In this document: piece after piece, positions 12,168 through 23,714 of the stretch
Numbering within the stretch: the first letter of the stretch is position 1
Layout of the letters: each line of letters starts with the position of its first letter
NCBI GenBank assembly: GCA_950022655.1
Contig: OX465582.1
Coordinates: 91,665,801-91,729,800 of the forward strand
DNA from: Alentia gelatinosa
Lineage: Eukaryota; Annelida; Polychaeta; Phyllodocida; Polynoidae
Length of the DNA stretch: 64,000 nucleotides
Reading direction: 5' to 3'
Notes under the pieces: generated by a model
Databases searched by the model: none
Seen by the model: only the letters and a program-made list of their open reading frames with translations
What the model was told of the DNA's origin: nothing
Program-made: the position numbers and the translations under genes

Positions 12168-13200
12168 CTTTATGATTCACAGTGATCCATCTCATAGATT
12201 CGATCACCTTCCTTGTGGTGTAAACCAGCGTGAAAAGCTGAACCATCAATTGGTCCCTATATACACTCAGGATCCCCTTGGACGTTAAATAAACAAATAA
12301 TTAATTAATTAAAACAAATCACTGATTTTTTTAAAGGGTTTCTTCAGAATATGACCATCGATAACGAGATAAGGGAATGAGAGACCAAAAATACCACCAC
12401 AGACGCTGTGTCAGGTGTATGTATGTAAGGTATATTTGAAGTAGGAGGGAAATATTCCCACTAACTCGGGGATGGCACACCAAATTGGAGCTGGAATACC
12501 ATAGAATACGATGCAATTGTTGTATTTCCTCTGGAAATAATATAAACGGGTGTTATAAGCGTATTACAGTCATACACTCAGTCATCCAATGCTAAGGAAT
12601 ACGTTGCCATGTAGGTTTTTGTTTAGCTGCAGGCATTACGTTTCCAGGCAGAAACGGTATGAAATCAGCATGTGGGAAAAGGTCTTTATGATTCACAGTG
12701 ATCCATCTCATAGATTCGATCACCTTCCTTGTGGTGTAAACCAGCGTGAAAAGCTGAACCATCAATTGGTCCCTATATACACTCAGGATCCCCTTGGACG
12801 TTAAATAAACAAATAATTAATTAATTAAAACAAATCACTGATTTTTTTAAAGGGTTTCTTCAGAATATGACCATCGATAACGAGATAAGGGAATGAAAGA
12901 CCAAAAATACCACCACAGACGCTGTGTCAGGTGTATGTATGTAAGGTATATTTGAAGTAGGAGGGAAATATTCCCACTAACTCGGGGATGGCACACCAAA
13001 TTGGAGCTGGAATACCATAGAATACGATGCAATTGTTGTATTTCCTCTGGAAATAATATAAACGGGTGTTATAAGCGTATTACAGTCATACACTCAGTCA
13101 TCCAATGCTAAGGAATACGTTGCCATGTAGGTTTTTGTTTAGCTGCAGGCATTACGTTTCCAGGCAGAAACGGTATGAAATCAGCATGTGGGAAAAGGTC
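12168..13200. repeat. 516-bp tandem duplication, nearly identical
   Basis: 12168-12683 and 12684-13199/13200 are two head-to-tail copies. The only difference I noted is GAATGAGAGACC against GAATGAAAGACC. Each copy carries a SINE-type tail (CCTTGGACGTTAAATAAACA). Such identity means a very recent duplication or an assembly duplication. Confidence 0.95.
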
Positions 13201-13849
13201 TATATGGCCGAGGTGATGGAATGGAAGGTGTGGGGGCATTCCATAGGTGTTCACGCGTCTGTGTTTGAGACAGTACCAATTAATGGGCGCCCCCACCCCA
13301 CCGGAGAGCGGATCGTGTTCTGTTAGTTTGACACTGTGTCGACAGGGGTCGTGTCGACTACAGGTAGCGGGGGTGGGGGTGGGGGGGAGTCTGGACACCT
13401 GTCTCGCAGCTCTGTGAGGGGAGGTGAGGAGGGGGGGGGGGGCTCAGATATGTGACACCCCCCCCCCCCCCCTCCTATCAGCATCTCGTCGGCCAAACAT
13501 CATTCGAAAAGGGAGGAAAAAGGATACTGTATGTCAAGTTACCGCAATTGTTTCAGGTATTTTATCATCGCGACGCATTTGTGTTTTCTTACTAAACATT
13601 GATAACAAGTTTTCAGCTGATTTCTTTTTCTCTTCTTTTTTTTAATAGATATTATTTCACATTAAGCGATTATTACATGAGTAAAATCTTCCACCTTTGG
13701 ATATAAGGTTGATCCACATTTATAACAGTGATGTGTACAATATTTATCTAGAAACATAATGTAATGATACACAAGAGAAACAGGCTATTCTATTAATTAT
13801 GGGGTGGATGGGAGAAAATTTCATCCCATTCATACTGTTGGTTGTACAG
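13201..13849. other. No gene; G/C runs then AT-rich
   Basis: Runs of G (13430-13441) and C (13458-13471), then AT-rich sequence. Nothing supported. Confidence 0.45.
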
Positions 13850-14830
13850 GAGACTTAGTTGAGGATTGCGGTACTCATTGACGGTACTGAGGGCAGAATC
13901 AAGGATTGCGGTACTTGTTGGCGGTACTGAGGGCTGAGTTGAGGATCGTGGTACTGAATGGCGGTACCGAGGGCTGAGTTGAGGATCGTGGTACTGGTTG
14001 GCGGTACAGAGTGGTACTCGTTGGTTGTACAGGGGCTTAGTTGAGGGCAGTGGTACTCGTTGGTTGTACAGGGGGCTTAGTTGAGGGCAGTGGTACTCGT
14101 TGGTTGTACAGGGGGCTTAGTTGAGGACAGTGGTACTCGTTGGTTGTACAGGGGGCTTAGTTGAGGGCAGTGGTACTCGCTGGTTGTACAGGGGGCTTAG
14201 TTGAGGATAGCAGTATTAGTAGGCAGTACAGAAGGCTAAGTTGAAGACTGTGGTACAGAGGGCTAAGTTGAGGACAGCGGTAGTCATTGACGGTACTGAG
14301 GGCTGAATCAAGGATTGCTGTACTTGTTGGCGGTACCAAGGGTTGAGTCAAGGATTGTGGTACTTGTTGATTGTACCAAGGGCTGAGTCGAGGATTGTGG
14401 AACTTGTTGGTTGTACAGGGGGCCTAGCTGAGGATAGCGGTACAAGTAGGCAGTACAATGGGCTGAGTTGAAGACTGTGGTACTCGTTTGCAGTACAGTG
14501 CAGGATGTACGTTGAGGATGATGGTACTCCTTTGCAGTACTGATGGCTGAGTTGAGGGCAGTTGGTTGCCTATACTCGTTGGCAGTACTGATGTCTGAGT
14601 TAAGGTCAGTGGTACTCTTTGGTTGTCTATACTCGTTGGTGGTTCAGAGGACTGAGTTGAAGGCAGTGGTACTCGTTGGTTGTCTATACTCGTTGGCAGT
14701 ACTGATGTCTGAGTTAAGGTCAGTGGTACTCGTTGGTTGTCTATACTCGTTGACGGTACTGATGTCTGAGTTGAGGGCAGTAGTACTCGTTGGTTGCCTA
14801 TACTCGTTGGTGGTACAGAGGGCAGCTCTG
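13850..14830. repeat. ~40-bp minisatellite (GGTACTCGTTGGTTGTACAG)
   Basis: About 22 head-to-tail variants of GGTACTCGTTGG-TGTACAGG followed by GGCTTAGTTGAGG-CAGT. Sub-blocks are clean (14040-14200) or mixed with a CTATACTCGTTGGCAGTACT variant (14570-14820). The 153-codon frame through its end is a periodicity artefact. Confidence 0.93.
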
Positions 14831-15069
14831 GGGATTAAGAGCAGCTCGCGGCTCGCAGGGAGATGCTCAGTTAGCGGGAGGGAGGAGAGGGGGGGGGGAG
14901 TAGACAGATTGTCCTCATTGACGCCAGGCGGCGCGATAAGGCCGTCCTATAGACGCAACAAGCCGGGTTTGTTCGTGAAGCACCACAGAGGTCACTGGGG
15001 GTGATCCCGGGTAAGTCCAAATACAGTCACACATCTATTAGTACATGTATACATGTATTATGATAATCA

Positions 15070-15135
15070 AACTTGGTCCCTATATATCCTTAGGGCCCCT
15101 TGGACGTTAAACCACAAACAAACAAACAAATATAT
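15070..15135 (+). repeat. Dispersed SINE/LINE-type 3' tail fragment
   Basis: Reads TTGGTCCCTATATATCCTTA, then GGGCCCCTTGGACGTTAAAC and CACAAACAAACAAACAAA. The same tail occurs near 7270-7320, 12246-12310, 12762-12828, 34550-34615, 35105-35165 and 35582-35645. The family is therefore abundant and often 5' truncated, as expected for target-primed retroelements. Confidence 0.7.
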
Positions 15136-15977
15136 AGTCAAACTAGGTTTAATCGAGGGATGGAATAGTATCGCTCGTATTTTTATATATCGCCTCAGGA
15201 TTGAATTGAGATTATGTACAGAAAGATCTCCCGGGAGATTAAATGCGATGATACTATGAACAGAAATTTACATAAATGTTTTAACAAAGAAATAATAAAG
15301 CAATATTCATGAAATCTTTTTTAAAATGTAGATATGATATATTCAGTATTTCTACTCGAAAGAAACTAATATTTTTATGGTTCGTTATCACTTTGCGTGA
15401 TTAGAAACGTGAATTTTGAGTTTTAACCATTATGTGCCGTCCTCTAGCCGGACAAACTGCCGCCAGCACCCGTCCTAACAGGAGTAGCTCGGCCGCAGAC
15501 ACCCGCCCTTAAAGGGTTAATATATGGAGCAGGGTAAATATACCACAAGTGGGTTAAGGTCGGGTATACCAGAAATTCCTCGCCGGATTTTTGTTTTCCG
15601 AACGTGCCCGCCCGCTGTCCTCTGGACAGATCGATGGCCGGATGTGCGGCCGTCAGGGCTGCGGCCACCACCAGGGCGCGCTGCGGGCGTCACCTGAGAC
15701 GCTGCCCGCCACCCCAGCAGGCGGCGCCGCTCTACCCGCCCGCCCGCCCGCCCGCCCGCCCGCTAGGCGGCGCGAGGAGCAGTCTGGTCGTATAGGTACA
15801 TTATCGGCTCGTAGTTCACTTGTTGGGCGCCGCCCGCGCTAACACGTCGCCTTTTCATCGGGTGCCCGGGTTCAGGGATTCCTCCTCTGTGTCCACCTAC
15901 AGGAGTCACGAGTATCTGTGTGTGGAGAGGGAGGTACAGGAATGGCCGAGTTCGGCCTGGAGGTACGGGCGAATCTA
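15136..15977. other. No gene seen; GC-rich block with (CCCG)n
   Basis: 15440-15860 is CpG-rich, with a CCCG tetramer run at about 15736-15763. It could be regulatory, but I see no clear promoter motif combination. Confidence 0.4.
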
Positions 15978-16190
15978 CAGTAGAACCCCGCGTTAGCGGA
16001 CACTCTCCGTTCCCGCCAAAAGCGTCCGCTTACGCGGGGTGTCCGCTTACGCGGTGTGCCCACTTACGCGGGGTGACCGCTTACGCGGGGTTAAATTAAA
16101 CATCTAATAGAGGGAACCGTTCCGAGCAAAGGTGTCCGTTAACGCGGGGTGGCTGCTTACGCGGGGTGTCCGTTAGGCGGGGTTCTACTG
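15978..16190. mobile_element. pogo/Tigger-type MITE (CAGTAGAACCCCGC termini)
   Basis: Starts CAGTAGAACCCCGCG and ends CGGGGTTCTACTG. It is flanked by TA on both sides (15976-15977 and 16191-16192), as expected for pogo-like elements of the Tc1/mariner superfamily. The interior repeats GTCCGCTTACGCGGGGT about six times. At 213 bp it is non-autonomous. A related fragment (CACCCCGCGTTAACGGACAG) lies at about 18403. Confidence 0.8.
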
Positions 16191-16946
16191 TACTTAATGA
16201 TTTAAATGGACCATCGATGTTAGAGACGCAACCTTACTGGTCAATACAGAGATGGCAATTACTCTCATTTCAGCAGTGTCTTTTTTCCAGCTGTGTTTTT
16301 AGCCAGCATGCTTGCGGGAGATTATACCCGGTGTCTTCAGAGTTCTCCACCAGTGTTACTATCATTGCATGGATAGTAATCTATATGAGTGACTCCAAGA
16401 CTTTGTCGGTTACAAGTTTTATTGCTGGTGTTACTGCAATGACCGCTAGCTGCGGACTAACTGGCGATACTTCTAGATGTTACCTAAAGCCTGGATCCGT
16501 GCTTACCCTGTGGGGGCGCCTGTGTTGATAGTAACCAAGGGCACCTCCAGTGGAGTGTTATGCGGAGCCAGCATAATTAGTTAGGCCAAGGGAAAGTGCT
16601 TGTTTCTCAAATAGAGAAATTGTAATGTAACAACACCAATATCATCACCCCAACTGACCTCCCTTGTCAATGTGAATATATGTAGAATACCCGGACATAC
16701 CAGCACTGACAACTTTAAGGTTCATTGGTTCTGTGATCCTTTAGAGGCTACAGCCTGGCAATTCGGAACTAAGGGATTTGTGTGCCATCTGAAACCAGAA
16801 TTCGATTCGCTCTCATTAACGCCTGAAAGAAACCAATCAATTTAAGACAAGATGTGTAAATAAAACACATTAATAGATTACATGAATAAGACGTGGCTAC
16901 GTCTGAAAACTATACTGAATGGCGAAAAACAAAGATAAATTAATGA
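16191..16946. other. No gene seen
   Basis: No recognisable exon or repeat. The 120-codon frame starting in the MITE is not protein-like. Confidence 0.4.
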
Positions 16947-16949
16947 TGT

Positions 16950-16985
<36 letters not shown>

Positions 16986-17025
16986 TATATATATATAGAT
17001 ATATATATATAGAGAGAGAGAGAGT
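16947..17025. repeat. (AT)n / (GA)n microsatellite
   Basis: Long TA run broken by AGATATATATATAT units, ending in GAGAGAGAGAGAG. Confidence 0.95.
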
Positions 17026-17707
17026 TATAGATATACACTGTATCCTTTAAGATTTAGAGAATTACAGTTCACCATAGAGAATATGCAGCAAAGTAATATT
17101 TACCTACACAGCTAAGTAGTCTCCTACAATGCGATGGTATCCAGCCAGTGCCAGTTCTAGATAAGCAAGCTGGAGGTGCTACAGTGTGTGCGTGAAGCCC
17201 CCACCCCCCCCCCCCCCCGAGATAAGAGAGGCGGAGGCGGATTTCCTGCATCTATAATTGAGGCGTTTCAAGAGAGTTTCCGCCCGTCCCTCCTCTCCCC
17301 CGTCCCTCCTCTCCCCTACGCCACATCCACCAAGCCACCGTCCAATAATCCACCTGGATGTTACGCGTACCACCCACCACCTTAATCCCCACGCCCCCCA
17401 TGGTCGGGCTCTTGTTGCCCGCAGACGGCAGCTCGTAGTAAGGATCCCCCGGCCGTCCCTGGGCCGTCCCCCGGTCGCCGCTGGGCAGAAGCAGCTCGTT
17501 TGAAGTCCATTAGTGTGGCAGCTTTTATATGGTTTTTACCACGCCGCGTCGTCTTAGCTTGCAAAGACGACGGAGCAGTGGCAGCGGTGTCTTCCCCCAG
17601 CCCGCCGCCCGCCCCGCCCTCCACACACCACACCACACCACGCCACACACAGACACGGACCGAGCTCTGCTGTGTGCAATACGTGCACAGCCGTGAGGTA
17701 CTATCAT
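17026..17707. other. No gene; C/G runs and CpG-rich stretch
   Basis: C run at 17202-17218. 17390-17690 is GC-rich with CACACCACACCA-type repeats. No supported exon. Confidence 0.4.
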
Positions 17708-18006
17708 AAAACTGGATGAGTTTTAATCTTGGTCACTGTATGCCACGACTGGAGTTTGGCATAGTGATTTCACGAGGCGAAGCTGAGTGAAATCCGGAGC
17801 CAAAACTCCAGTAGTGGAATGCGGTGTCAAAAATTATAACGAATCAGGTTTTGATTTTATCCTACCCCATCTCTTCGATTTTGGAATATTACGTGATAAC
17901 AATTCTGTATGCCACTAGTGGCGTATAAACCTCCGGATGCCAGTCAGCGTGGCATACGGAAACTTATTGTTAAGCTTATGGGATTTTATATTAGGGGTAG
18001 GATAAA
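17708..18006 (+). mobile_element. Fold-back element B
   Basis: A hairpin of CTGGAGTTTGGC/GCCAAAACTCCAG, with GATTTC/GAAATC next to the centre ACGAGGCGAAGCTGAGT. The module that follows is bounded by TTTATCCTACCCC (17857) and TATTAGGGGTAGGATAAA (about 17990). Element C at 45238-45535 is the same subfamily in the opposite orientation, sharing TGCCACTAGTGGCGTAT-like and GGCATACGG-like words. Confidence 0.85.
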
Positions 18007-18019
18007 GGATAAACCCTCA

Positions 18020-18330
18020 ATACGAGCACAACCGTGAGATACAGGAAAGGTCCGTGTATGGGTAATACCTGCACAGCTGGGAAATACAGGAAAATCCCTC
18101 CTATATGTAATACGTGCACAGCCGTGAAATACAGGAGAATCCCTCATATAGGTAATACCTGCACAGCCATGAGATACAGGGAAATCCCGCAATATTTGTA
18201 CAGCCATGAGATACAGGAAAACCCGTGTGAGGGTAATATATGCACAGCCATGAGATATAGGAAAACCCCGCGTAAGGGCAATACGTGCACAGCTATGAGA
18301 TACAGGAAAACCCCGTCTAAGGGCACACCC
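18020..18330. repeat. 45-47-bp tandem repeat (GCACAGCCATGAGATACAGG)
   Basis: About seven copies of GCACAGCCATGAGATACAGG followed by AAAACCC and GGGTAATAC-type sequence. Confidence 0.93.
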
Positions 18331-19009
18331 CGCCTGAACGGATAATTTGCTAGGAACGTAAATTTTCCCCTCAAAGCGTTTATTTTGTCTCAGTTTACAG
18401 GGACACCCCGCGTTAACGGACAGTACGGATTGCTTCTCAATCCCGTGTAAGGGGACCACTCTGGAGGGACATCAAACTCGTGGAGAACGATGACTTTGAC
18501 TAAAACTTGTTGGTTTCTTCTTTAGAACCTCCCCACAGACTCTCAGCTCCATTCCCTGGCCAACACCCCTGTGTTTTCCATATTTTCTCGGTTCCCGTGT
18601 GTTAGTTGCTCTGTGGATTGGGCACAGCGAGTGGCTGTAAGTAGTACATGACATGTCGGTTTGGTCCAGGCAGAGTTTGTAGTGTCAGAACATGAATTCC
18701 ATGCCTCTTTTAGACCATCACACTGCAGCCCAGATCAGATGGTGAGGTAATACATAATGCATACACCCTTAGAAAGATAAGGTGAATACCTGATGGGATG
18801 AAAAGTGCTCAATTAAGACACCCTTATGGAGATAAGATTAACATGCTGGAATTAAGACAATATTTCAAAGAAAAGGAGATAATTTAAATGTAGCAGGCGG
18901 CTTTTCTCCGTCAATATTTAGTACTGGATAATCATACCCGATATTATTTCAGAATCCAATACAAATTTTTCCCAAAATAAATTTATGCGCTAAATCCATC
19001 CCAAGGTTT
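18331..19009. other. No gene seen
   Basis: Begins with a fragment related to the 15978 MITE (CACCCCGCGTTAACGGACAG). The remainder is unassigned. Confidence 0.4.
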
Positions 19010-19250
19010 TTAGACTTAGTTGATGCGAGTCCCAGTGCAACCATTTTCCCCTTCACCCCCAGCAGTAGTAGATATGTCAAAGGCCGATTCTTCTCATACC
19101 ATGTCTATATGATGTGGGAAATAAAAGAACTCCCACCTCAGTAAATGTGTAGAGTTGAGATTTCTACCTACATTCATCCCATAGATTCGGTCAAACCCAA
19201 AGTAGGTCTAATTGAACAAATTGGACGTTAAACTACCCAAACAAACCATA
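19010..19250 (+). mobile_element. tRNA-derived SINE, 5' truncated
   Basis: Retains GATGCGAGTCCCAGTGCAAC (decayed B box), then the body with AGCAGTAGTAGATATG and CATACCATGTCTATATG, and the tail TTGGACGTTAAACTACCC followed by AAACAAACC. Confidence 0.8.
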
Positions 19251-19499
19251 GTCTACTAATCATCGGGAAAAGTATTGCCTCATTATTTCAGAATCCCCTT
19301 GCCCTTAGTTGTACAACCCGCCCCATCTCTAAACAAACCTCCAGTTTTCTATAAGCGCCATAAACCTAAGCCTCGTACCACGTCCCTGAATCCCCGTGGT
19401 TTTATCCGCACTGTACACCCCCCCCCTCCCTCCCTCACCTCTCACTCTCGCCGTGTCTCACGGGAGACGCCGACCCGAACGCCGACACAGACGCGCCGT

Positions 19500-19625
19500 C
19501 ACACGCTACGTCACGCCGGTCACGTGTCCGCGCGCGAGAAACGCAGAGACTACCCCACCGGAAGTGGGCGCGCCGCGTCCCGCTAGGTGGCACCACTGGC
19601 GCATGCGCAGAAGGTGCGACAAGAT
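19500..19625 (+). promoter_or_regulatory. Promoter-like block 3 (E-box, ETS, NRF1 sites)
   Basis: CpG-rich. Has GGTCACGTGT (E-box, 19521-19526), ACCGGAAGTG (ETS, 19557-19566), CCCGCTAGGTGGCACC (CTCF-like) and GCGCATGCGC (NRF1, 19599-19608). The ATG at 19624 is followed at once by a stop (ATGCGCTAG), so any transcript starting here has a non-coding leader. Candidate upstream promoter for CtBP or a neighbour; not proven. Confidence 0.45.
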
Positions 19626-19824
19626 GCGCTAGATTTCTGCGAGAGGGAGTGATATGTGGGTAATGTAGATGGGTGCTGGGACCTCACTCTTCCTCGATCT
19701 ATACTGTAATCTCTCTTATGTCATTTTCTTAGTCTGAAACATATGGAATGTGAATCGAAATTACTGTAAACGAGCAAAGTTGTGACTGAAAAACTCGTGT
19801 ATATGAGAGTGACAATAAAGTGAA

Positions 19825-20395
19825 TAAAAAAGACCCCTATACACCTACACACGCTCTCACTGCCTCTTCTCCAACCCCTACACACCTACACACTCTCACT
19901 GCCTCTTCCCCAACCCCTATACACCTACACACACTCTCACTGCCTCTTCCCCAACCCATATACACCTATACACACTCTCACTGCCTCTTCCCCAACCCCT
20001 ATACACCTACACACACTCTCACTGCCTCTTCCCCAACCCATATACACCTATACACACTCTCACTGCCTCTTCCCCAAACCCTATACACCTATACATACTC
20101 TCACTGCCTCTTCCCCAACCCCTATACACCTACACACTCTCACTGCCTCTTCCCCAACCCCTATACACCTACACACACTCTCACTGCCTCTTCCCCAACC
20201 CCTATACACCTACACACACTCTCACTGCCTCTTCCCCAACCCCTATACACACTCTCACTGCCTCTTCCCCAACCCCTATACACCTATATATACTCTCACT
20301 GCCTCTTCCCCAACCCCTATACACCTATACACACTCTCACTGCCTCTTCCCCAACCCCTATACACCTATACATACTCTCACTGCCTCTTCCCATT
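19825..20395. repeat. 39-41-bp minisatellite (CTCACTGCCTCTTCCCCAAC)
   Basis: About 14 copies of CTCACTGCCTCTTCCCCAAC plus CCCTATACACCTATACACA. The 240-codon plus-strand frame is a repeat artefact made of SLPLPQP/YTPTHT peptides. Confidence 0.95.
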
Positions 20396-20559
20396 GTGAA
20401 GTCGCCGTCTAGAAGACTGACGACACACAGAGTCAAGGGGAGGAGGGCGAGAGGGAGGGGGAGGGAGGGGGCGTTATCCGAGCCTGAAAGCTGCACGGGA
20501 ATTATTGCACACTGTGAGAATGCAAAGAGTGGGGCTGACTGACTAAATAGCAGGATGAT

Positions 20560-20960
20560 TTCTCCATGCCACTACGGTAACGAAGTAAGCGAGCAAAGCC
20601 ACCGGAGGAGGCGGCGGCGGGTGTGGAGGAGGAAGGAGGAAGTAGGGGTTGGGGGGTGGTGAGGAGAGGGAGTGGGGGGGGGGGGGTCCCGGTGGAGAAT
20701 TAATGCTGCCTGTGCACGGCGCATATCAAAGCATCAAAGACATCCCCCATCCCCCCGTCCCCCCGCCGCCGGCCCCCGCCTGTACTCCGGGGTGAGCCGG
20801 GCCGGGCGCCGCCTGTTGCGTGCCCCGCGTGCCACGCACGTGCTCCGTGCCCAGTGCTGCCGCCACCGCCGCCGCTGCCGGGGAAGCCGCTCTGTGTGAG
20901 AGGGGAGCCGTGGAGGAGTGGGCTGGAGGAGGGGGGGGGGGGGGTGACGCCTGCATTCCG
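20560..20960. promoter_or_regulatory. CpG-rich block, nearest one upstream of CtBP exon A
   Basis: High CpG with (GGC)n and G runs. An ATG at 20703 opens MLPVHGAYQSIKDIPHPPVP up to a GTGAGC donor-like site at about 20791. The exit phase does not fit exon B, and the peptide lacks THAP features, so I do not call it an exon. A plausible island promoter by composition only. Confidence 0.25.
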
Positions 20961-21077
20961 CTGTACCTCTCCCAGGTGCCACGCCACAATCCCCACCCAC
21001 CCCGCCCCTCCCTCCCTCCCTTCCTCCAGCACACCCAACATCCACCCTGTGTTTCCTCCAGAGATTTCCTCCGGTTT
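20961..21077. other. No gene seen
   Basis: C-rich sequence leading into dispersed repeat R1. Confidence 0.4.
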
Positions 21078-21318
21078 TCCTCGTTTCCAAGGAAATCTTT
21101 GTCTTTTGATATTTTCAGTTTATGAAATTCAGTTTGTTTTAGTTAGAACTAAGAGAATAAATTGGGCCACATTTACACCAATAAATAGTGGTTTAAGCCT
21201 CCCCACACACCCAGCCTCATTCCATGGACAAAAATGTTTTTCCCTTAGTCTCTCTGAGGCAGTAAATTCCACATGAAATATCTTTGCTCTGTTTTTTACA
21301 ACTCCAACTGACATTCCT
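21078..21318. repeat. Dispersed repeat R1, copy 2
   Basis: Contains TTCCAAGGAAATCTTTGTC, CACCAATAAATAGTGG, CTCTCTGAGGCAGTAAATTC and AACTGACATTCCTG, in the same order and spacing as copy 1. Confidence 0.8.
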
Positions 21319-21833
21319 GTGCCTCCCGTTTCTTCACTTGTCACTGTCCATCACATGCATGGGATCCCCTCCCCTCCCTCCCCCTCCATTCCGGAATTCC
21401 GGTTTTTTTTGGGGTGTACCAAGGGTCATTCTTGAGATCAATGTAATTTTAAGAACAACATTATGATAGGGAAGGGGGTACAAACGCTCAAGGCTTTGTT
21501 GTATTCTGGAAAAATCATTAAGTTTAGATTTCCGCTTAGATTTCTCTGAGAATTTGAAAATATATGAAACCTGTACCTCCATGGGGCCTCTGTCTCTGGA
21601 TCCTGAGAGGGCCTATGCGGCTGTTGTTCCCTGATCCACATGCCTGCTTTCAGAAGCTCCCGGCCTCTCTCGCCTACCGCACTGCTCTGTTGGGTCCAGT
21701 TTTGCATTTTCTCCACTCCCATCGAGTTCTCTCTAATACGTCGATCAGCAGGGGCCCGTTTAATAATCTTGGATCGTGCAAGAAGACCATTTTCTGTACC
21801 TCGTCCAAGGGTTATCGTTTGGTAATATTTAAG

Positions 21834-21990
21834 TCTGTTAGCTAAGACAGTATCAGTCGTCCATAGGGTCGTCCATTAGTGTTGTATAAAGTTGACCCAT
21901 ATCGTCCCTGGGTCTCCATGACATACAGAGAAGGGTCAACATGTAGGAGTCTAAATTATTAAATTGTCCCTAAGTCATGTTTAGCCAGAC
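21834..21990 (+). repeat. Dispersed repeat R2, copy 1
   Basis: GACAGTATCAGTCGTCCATA, TTGTATAAAGTTGACCC and ACATACAGAGAAGGGTC recur at 33605-33712. An inverted copy is at 54950-55110 (GGACGGCTAATACTGTCTTA). Confidence 0.75.
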
Positions 21991-22642
21991 ATAACCCAGG
22001 AAGCCTTTATCCATTTACATGGCTCCGTTTCTATGCCACATCCCTACAATACACTCGGCTCGGGTTATGTTTCCAAGCAAGCTGAGCATTACCCAACCCT
22101 TTAGCAGCACAGCCGAACCCAAGCCTTGCTCAGACTAGTCTAGCAGCGGCACACCCTTCTTTTAGATCCCATGTCTGTGATGCTAGGTTTACACTGAATA
22201 ACAGTGGCCATGTATCGATGTTCCGTGGAGCCCCGTGCATGTTAACGTGAGGGACGTGACTCAACTCGGGGGGACGGGATGGGCAAACGTGACCGACCGT
22301 GACACACTCTGGCCGCCGGGGAAGAATTTTTGAATAAGGAAAAGATTTCATAGATTCTACATGATAGCACCAGAACATGGGACAAAGAACCAGGCATTTG
22401 AACCGTGTCTTGCCATGAAATTTGCATTTAGAGTGACATATATATGTTGTCTAAAAAAATCTAAAATCTAAACGGTCAGTATTGTACAAGTGTAGCAAAC
22501 TCGCATATGCTGATGTCGCCCTTCTGATGTATGGATCGAGTGCAGTTCAGATTTTATCTCACCCCTATCACTGACTAATTAGTGAACATTTGTGACATTA
22601 TCCCCATTGAGTTTCCAGCTCCAGAGACCATCTTAACACTAA
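21991..22642. other. No gene seen
   Basis: Contains a TTTATCTCACCCCTATCAC fragment of the fold-back module at about 22552-22610. A similar fragment is near 54548. Confidence 0.4.
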
Positions 22643-22956
22643 AGGCCCATTCCCACTTGCCGCTTCCTGCCCCTGAGACTACTGCCAGGCATTATCTCAC
22701 AGCGGGTTAGAGGGCATAGTCGCCCTGATATATTTCAAAGGTGTTTGAAATTGAATCGCAAGAGACTGGTGCCCTTTTTAGAGAGAATCTAGTTGCCGAC
22801 TCAAGCCCGAACAATGGGGGAGCAGGGCAATGGTCGCCGACGATTTTGCCATTTTGCATTCCCACCTGGCGACTCAGCCGTTTCCTAGAATTTTCGGCTG
22901 ATAGTCGCCGATGGGTGCCCTCCAGATGCCCCAAAATCGCTTAGTGGGAACCGGGC
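22643..22956 (-). mobile_element. MITE M1, copy 1
   Basis: Inverse of the copy at 54044-54382. It begins AGGCCCATTCCCACTTG and ends CGCTTAGTGGGAACCGGGC, so the termini are imperfect inverted repeats around the word TTCCCACT. Interior words such as GTCGCCGA, CCCGAACAA and TTTCAAAGGTGTTTGAAAT match copy 2. No coding capacity. Confidence 0.88.
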
Positions 22957-23714
22957 TTTATCCTCCCCTCCACCCAATCATTCCTCACCACAGTGGTCGT
23001 GACCACCATGACTGCCCTGACCATAGTGACCATCCCCCGTAACCATGGCCGCCGCAGTAACTAAGGTGACAGTAACCAAGTAGCCTCGGTCACTAACGAC
23101 GGCCACTTGAGTGAGTTTACCCGCCCGCCCAATGTGCCCCCTCCTCATCAGTACTGCCCTCTGGCGGCTGGTCCCTGATCGCACCGGGTGGTCACGTGGT
23201 ATGGCGGGGGGGGGGGGGGTGCTAACGACGTGACGACGCCGGTTACCATGGTAACGGGTGACCGGCGGTGACGGTCACCGACACATGATAATGACGCCCC
23301 CTTGATACCTCCGGCGTTACCATGGCGACGCCCACTGACCACGGTGTGTGTGTGTAGGGGGGGGGGGGGAAGGGGGGGGGGAGGTGTGGGTCGGGAGCCG
23401 GCCTTGATCCCACCCCCCGACCACCACACCCCAGCGCCACCCCCTTCACTCCACTAGACAAAGTAACCCTCCCCCTACACTGGCCGCCAGAGCTACATTA
23501 TGTTAGCTCGGGTCGGGTTAAATCCGCGGCCACCTTGACCCAGTAGCGGGAACTGTTTGTTACTCTCCTACCTGATCTTTTGTTAATGCTTGTTGAGTGC
23601 TTTTTCATAACCTCGAAGCCAGTTTCCTTATTTCCTTTTGTGTGTATTTTTTGGAGAGAAAAAACACAAGGGACATGAAGCTAGGTTTCATTATCAATCA
23701 GTATGCTGTGAATG
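22957..23714. other. No gene; GTAACCATGG-rich and G-run sequence
   Basis: 23000-23340 is rich in GTTACCATGG/GTGACGGT words. G runs at 23205-23219 and 23358-23385. No exon. Confidence 0.4.

Noticed and set aside
14543..15004. 153-codon frame with VVLVGCLYSL repeats
   Set aside because: Derived from the ~40-bp minisatellite, then runs into unrelated sequence.
19820..20542. 240-codon plus-strand open frame
   Set aside because: It is read from the 39-41-bp minisatellite; peptides repeat as SLPLPQP and YTPTHT.
20703..20791. Alternative CtBP first exon starting MLPVHGAYQS
   Set aside because: Exit phase at the GTGAGC site does not match exon B, and the peptide has no THAP or CtBP feature.
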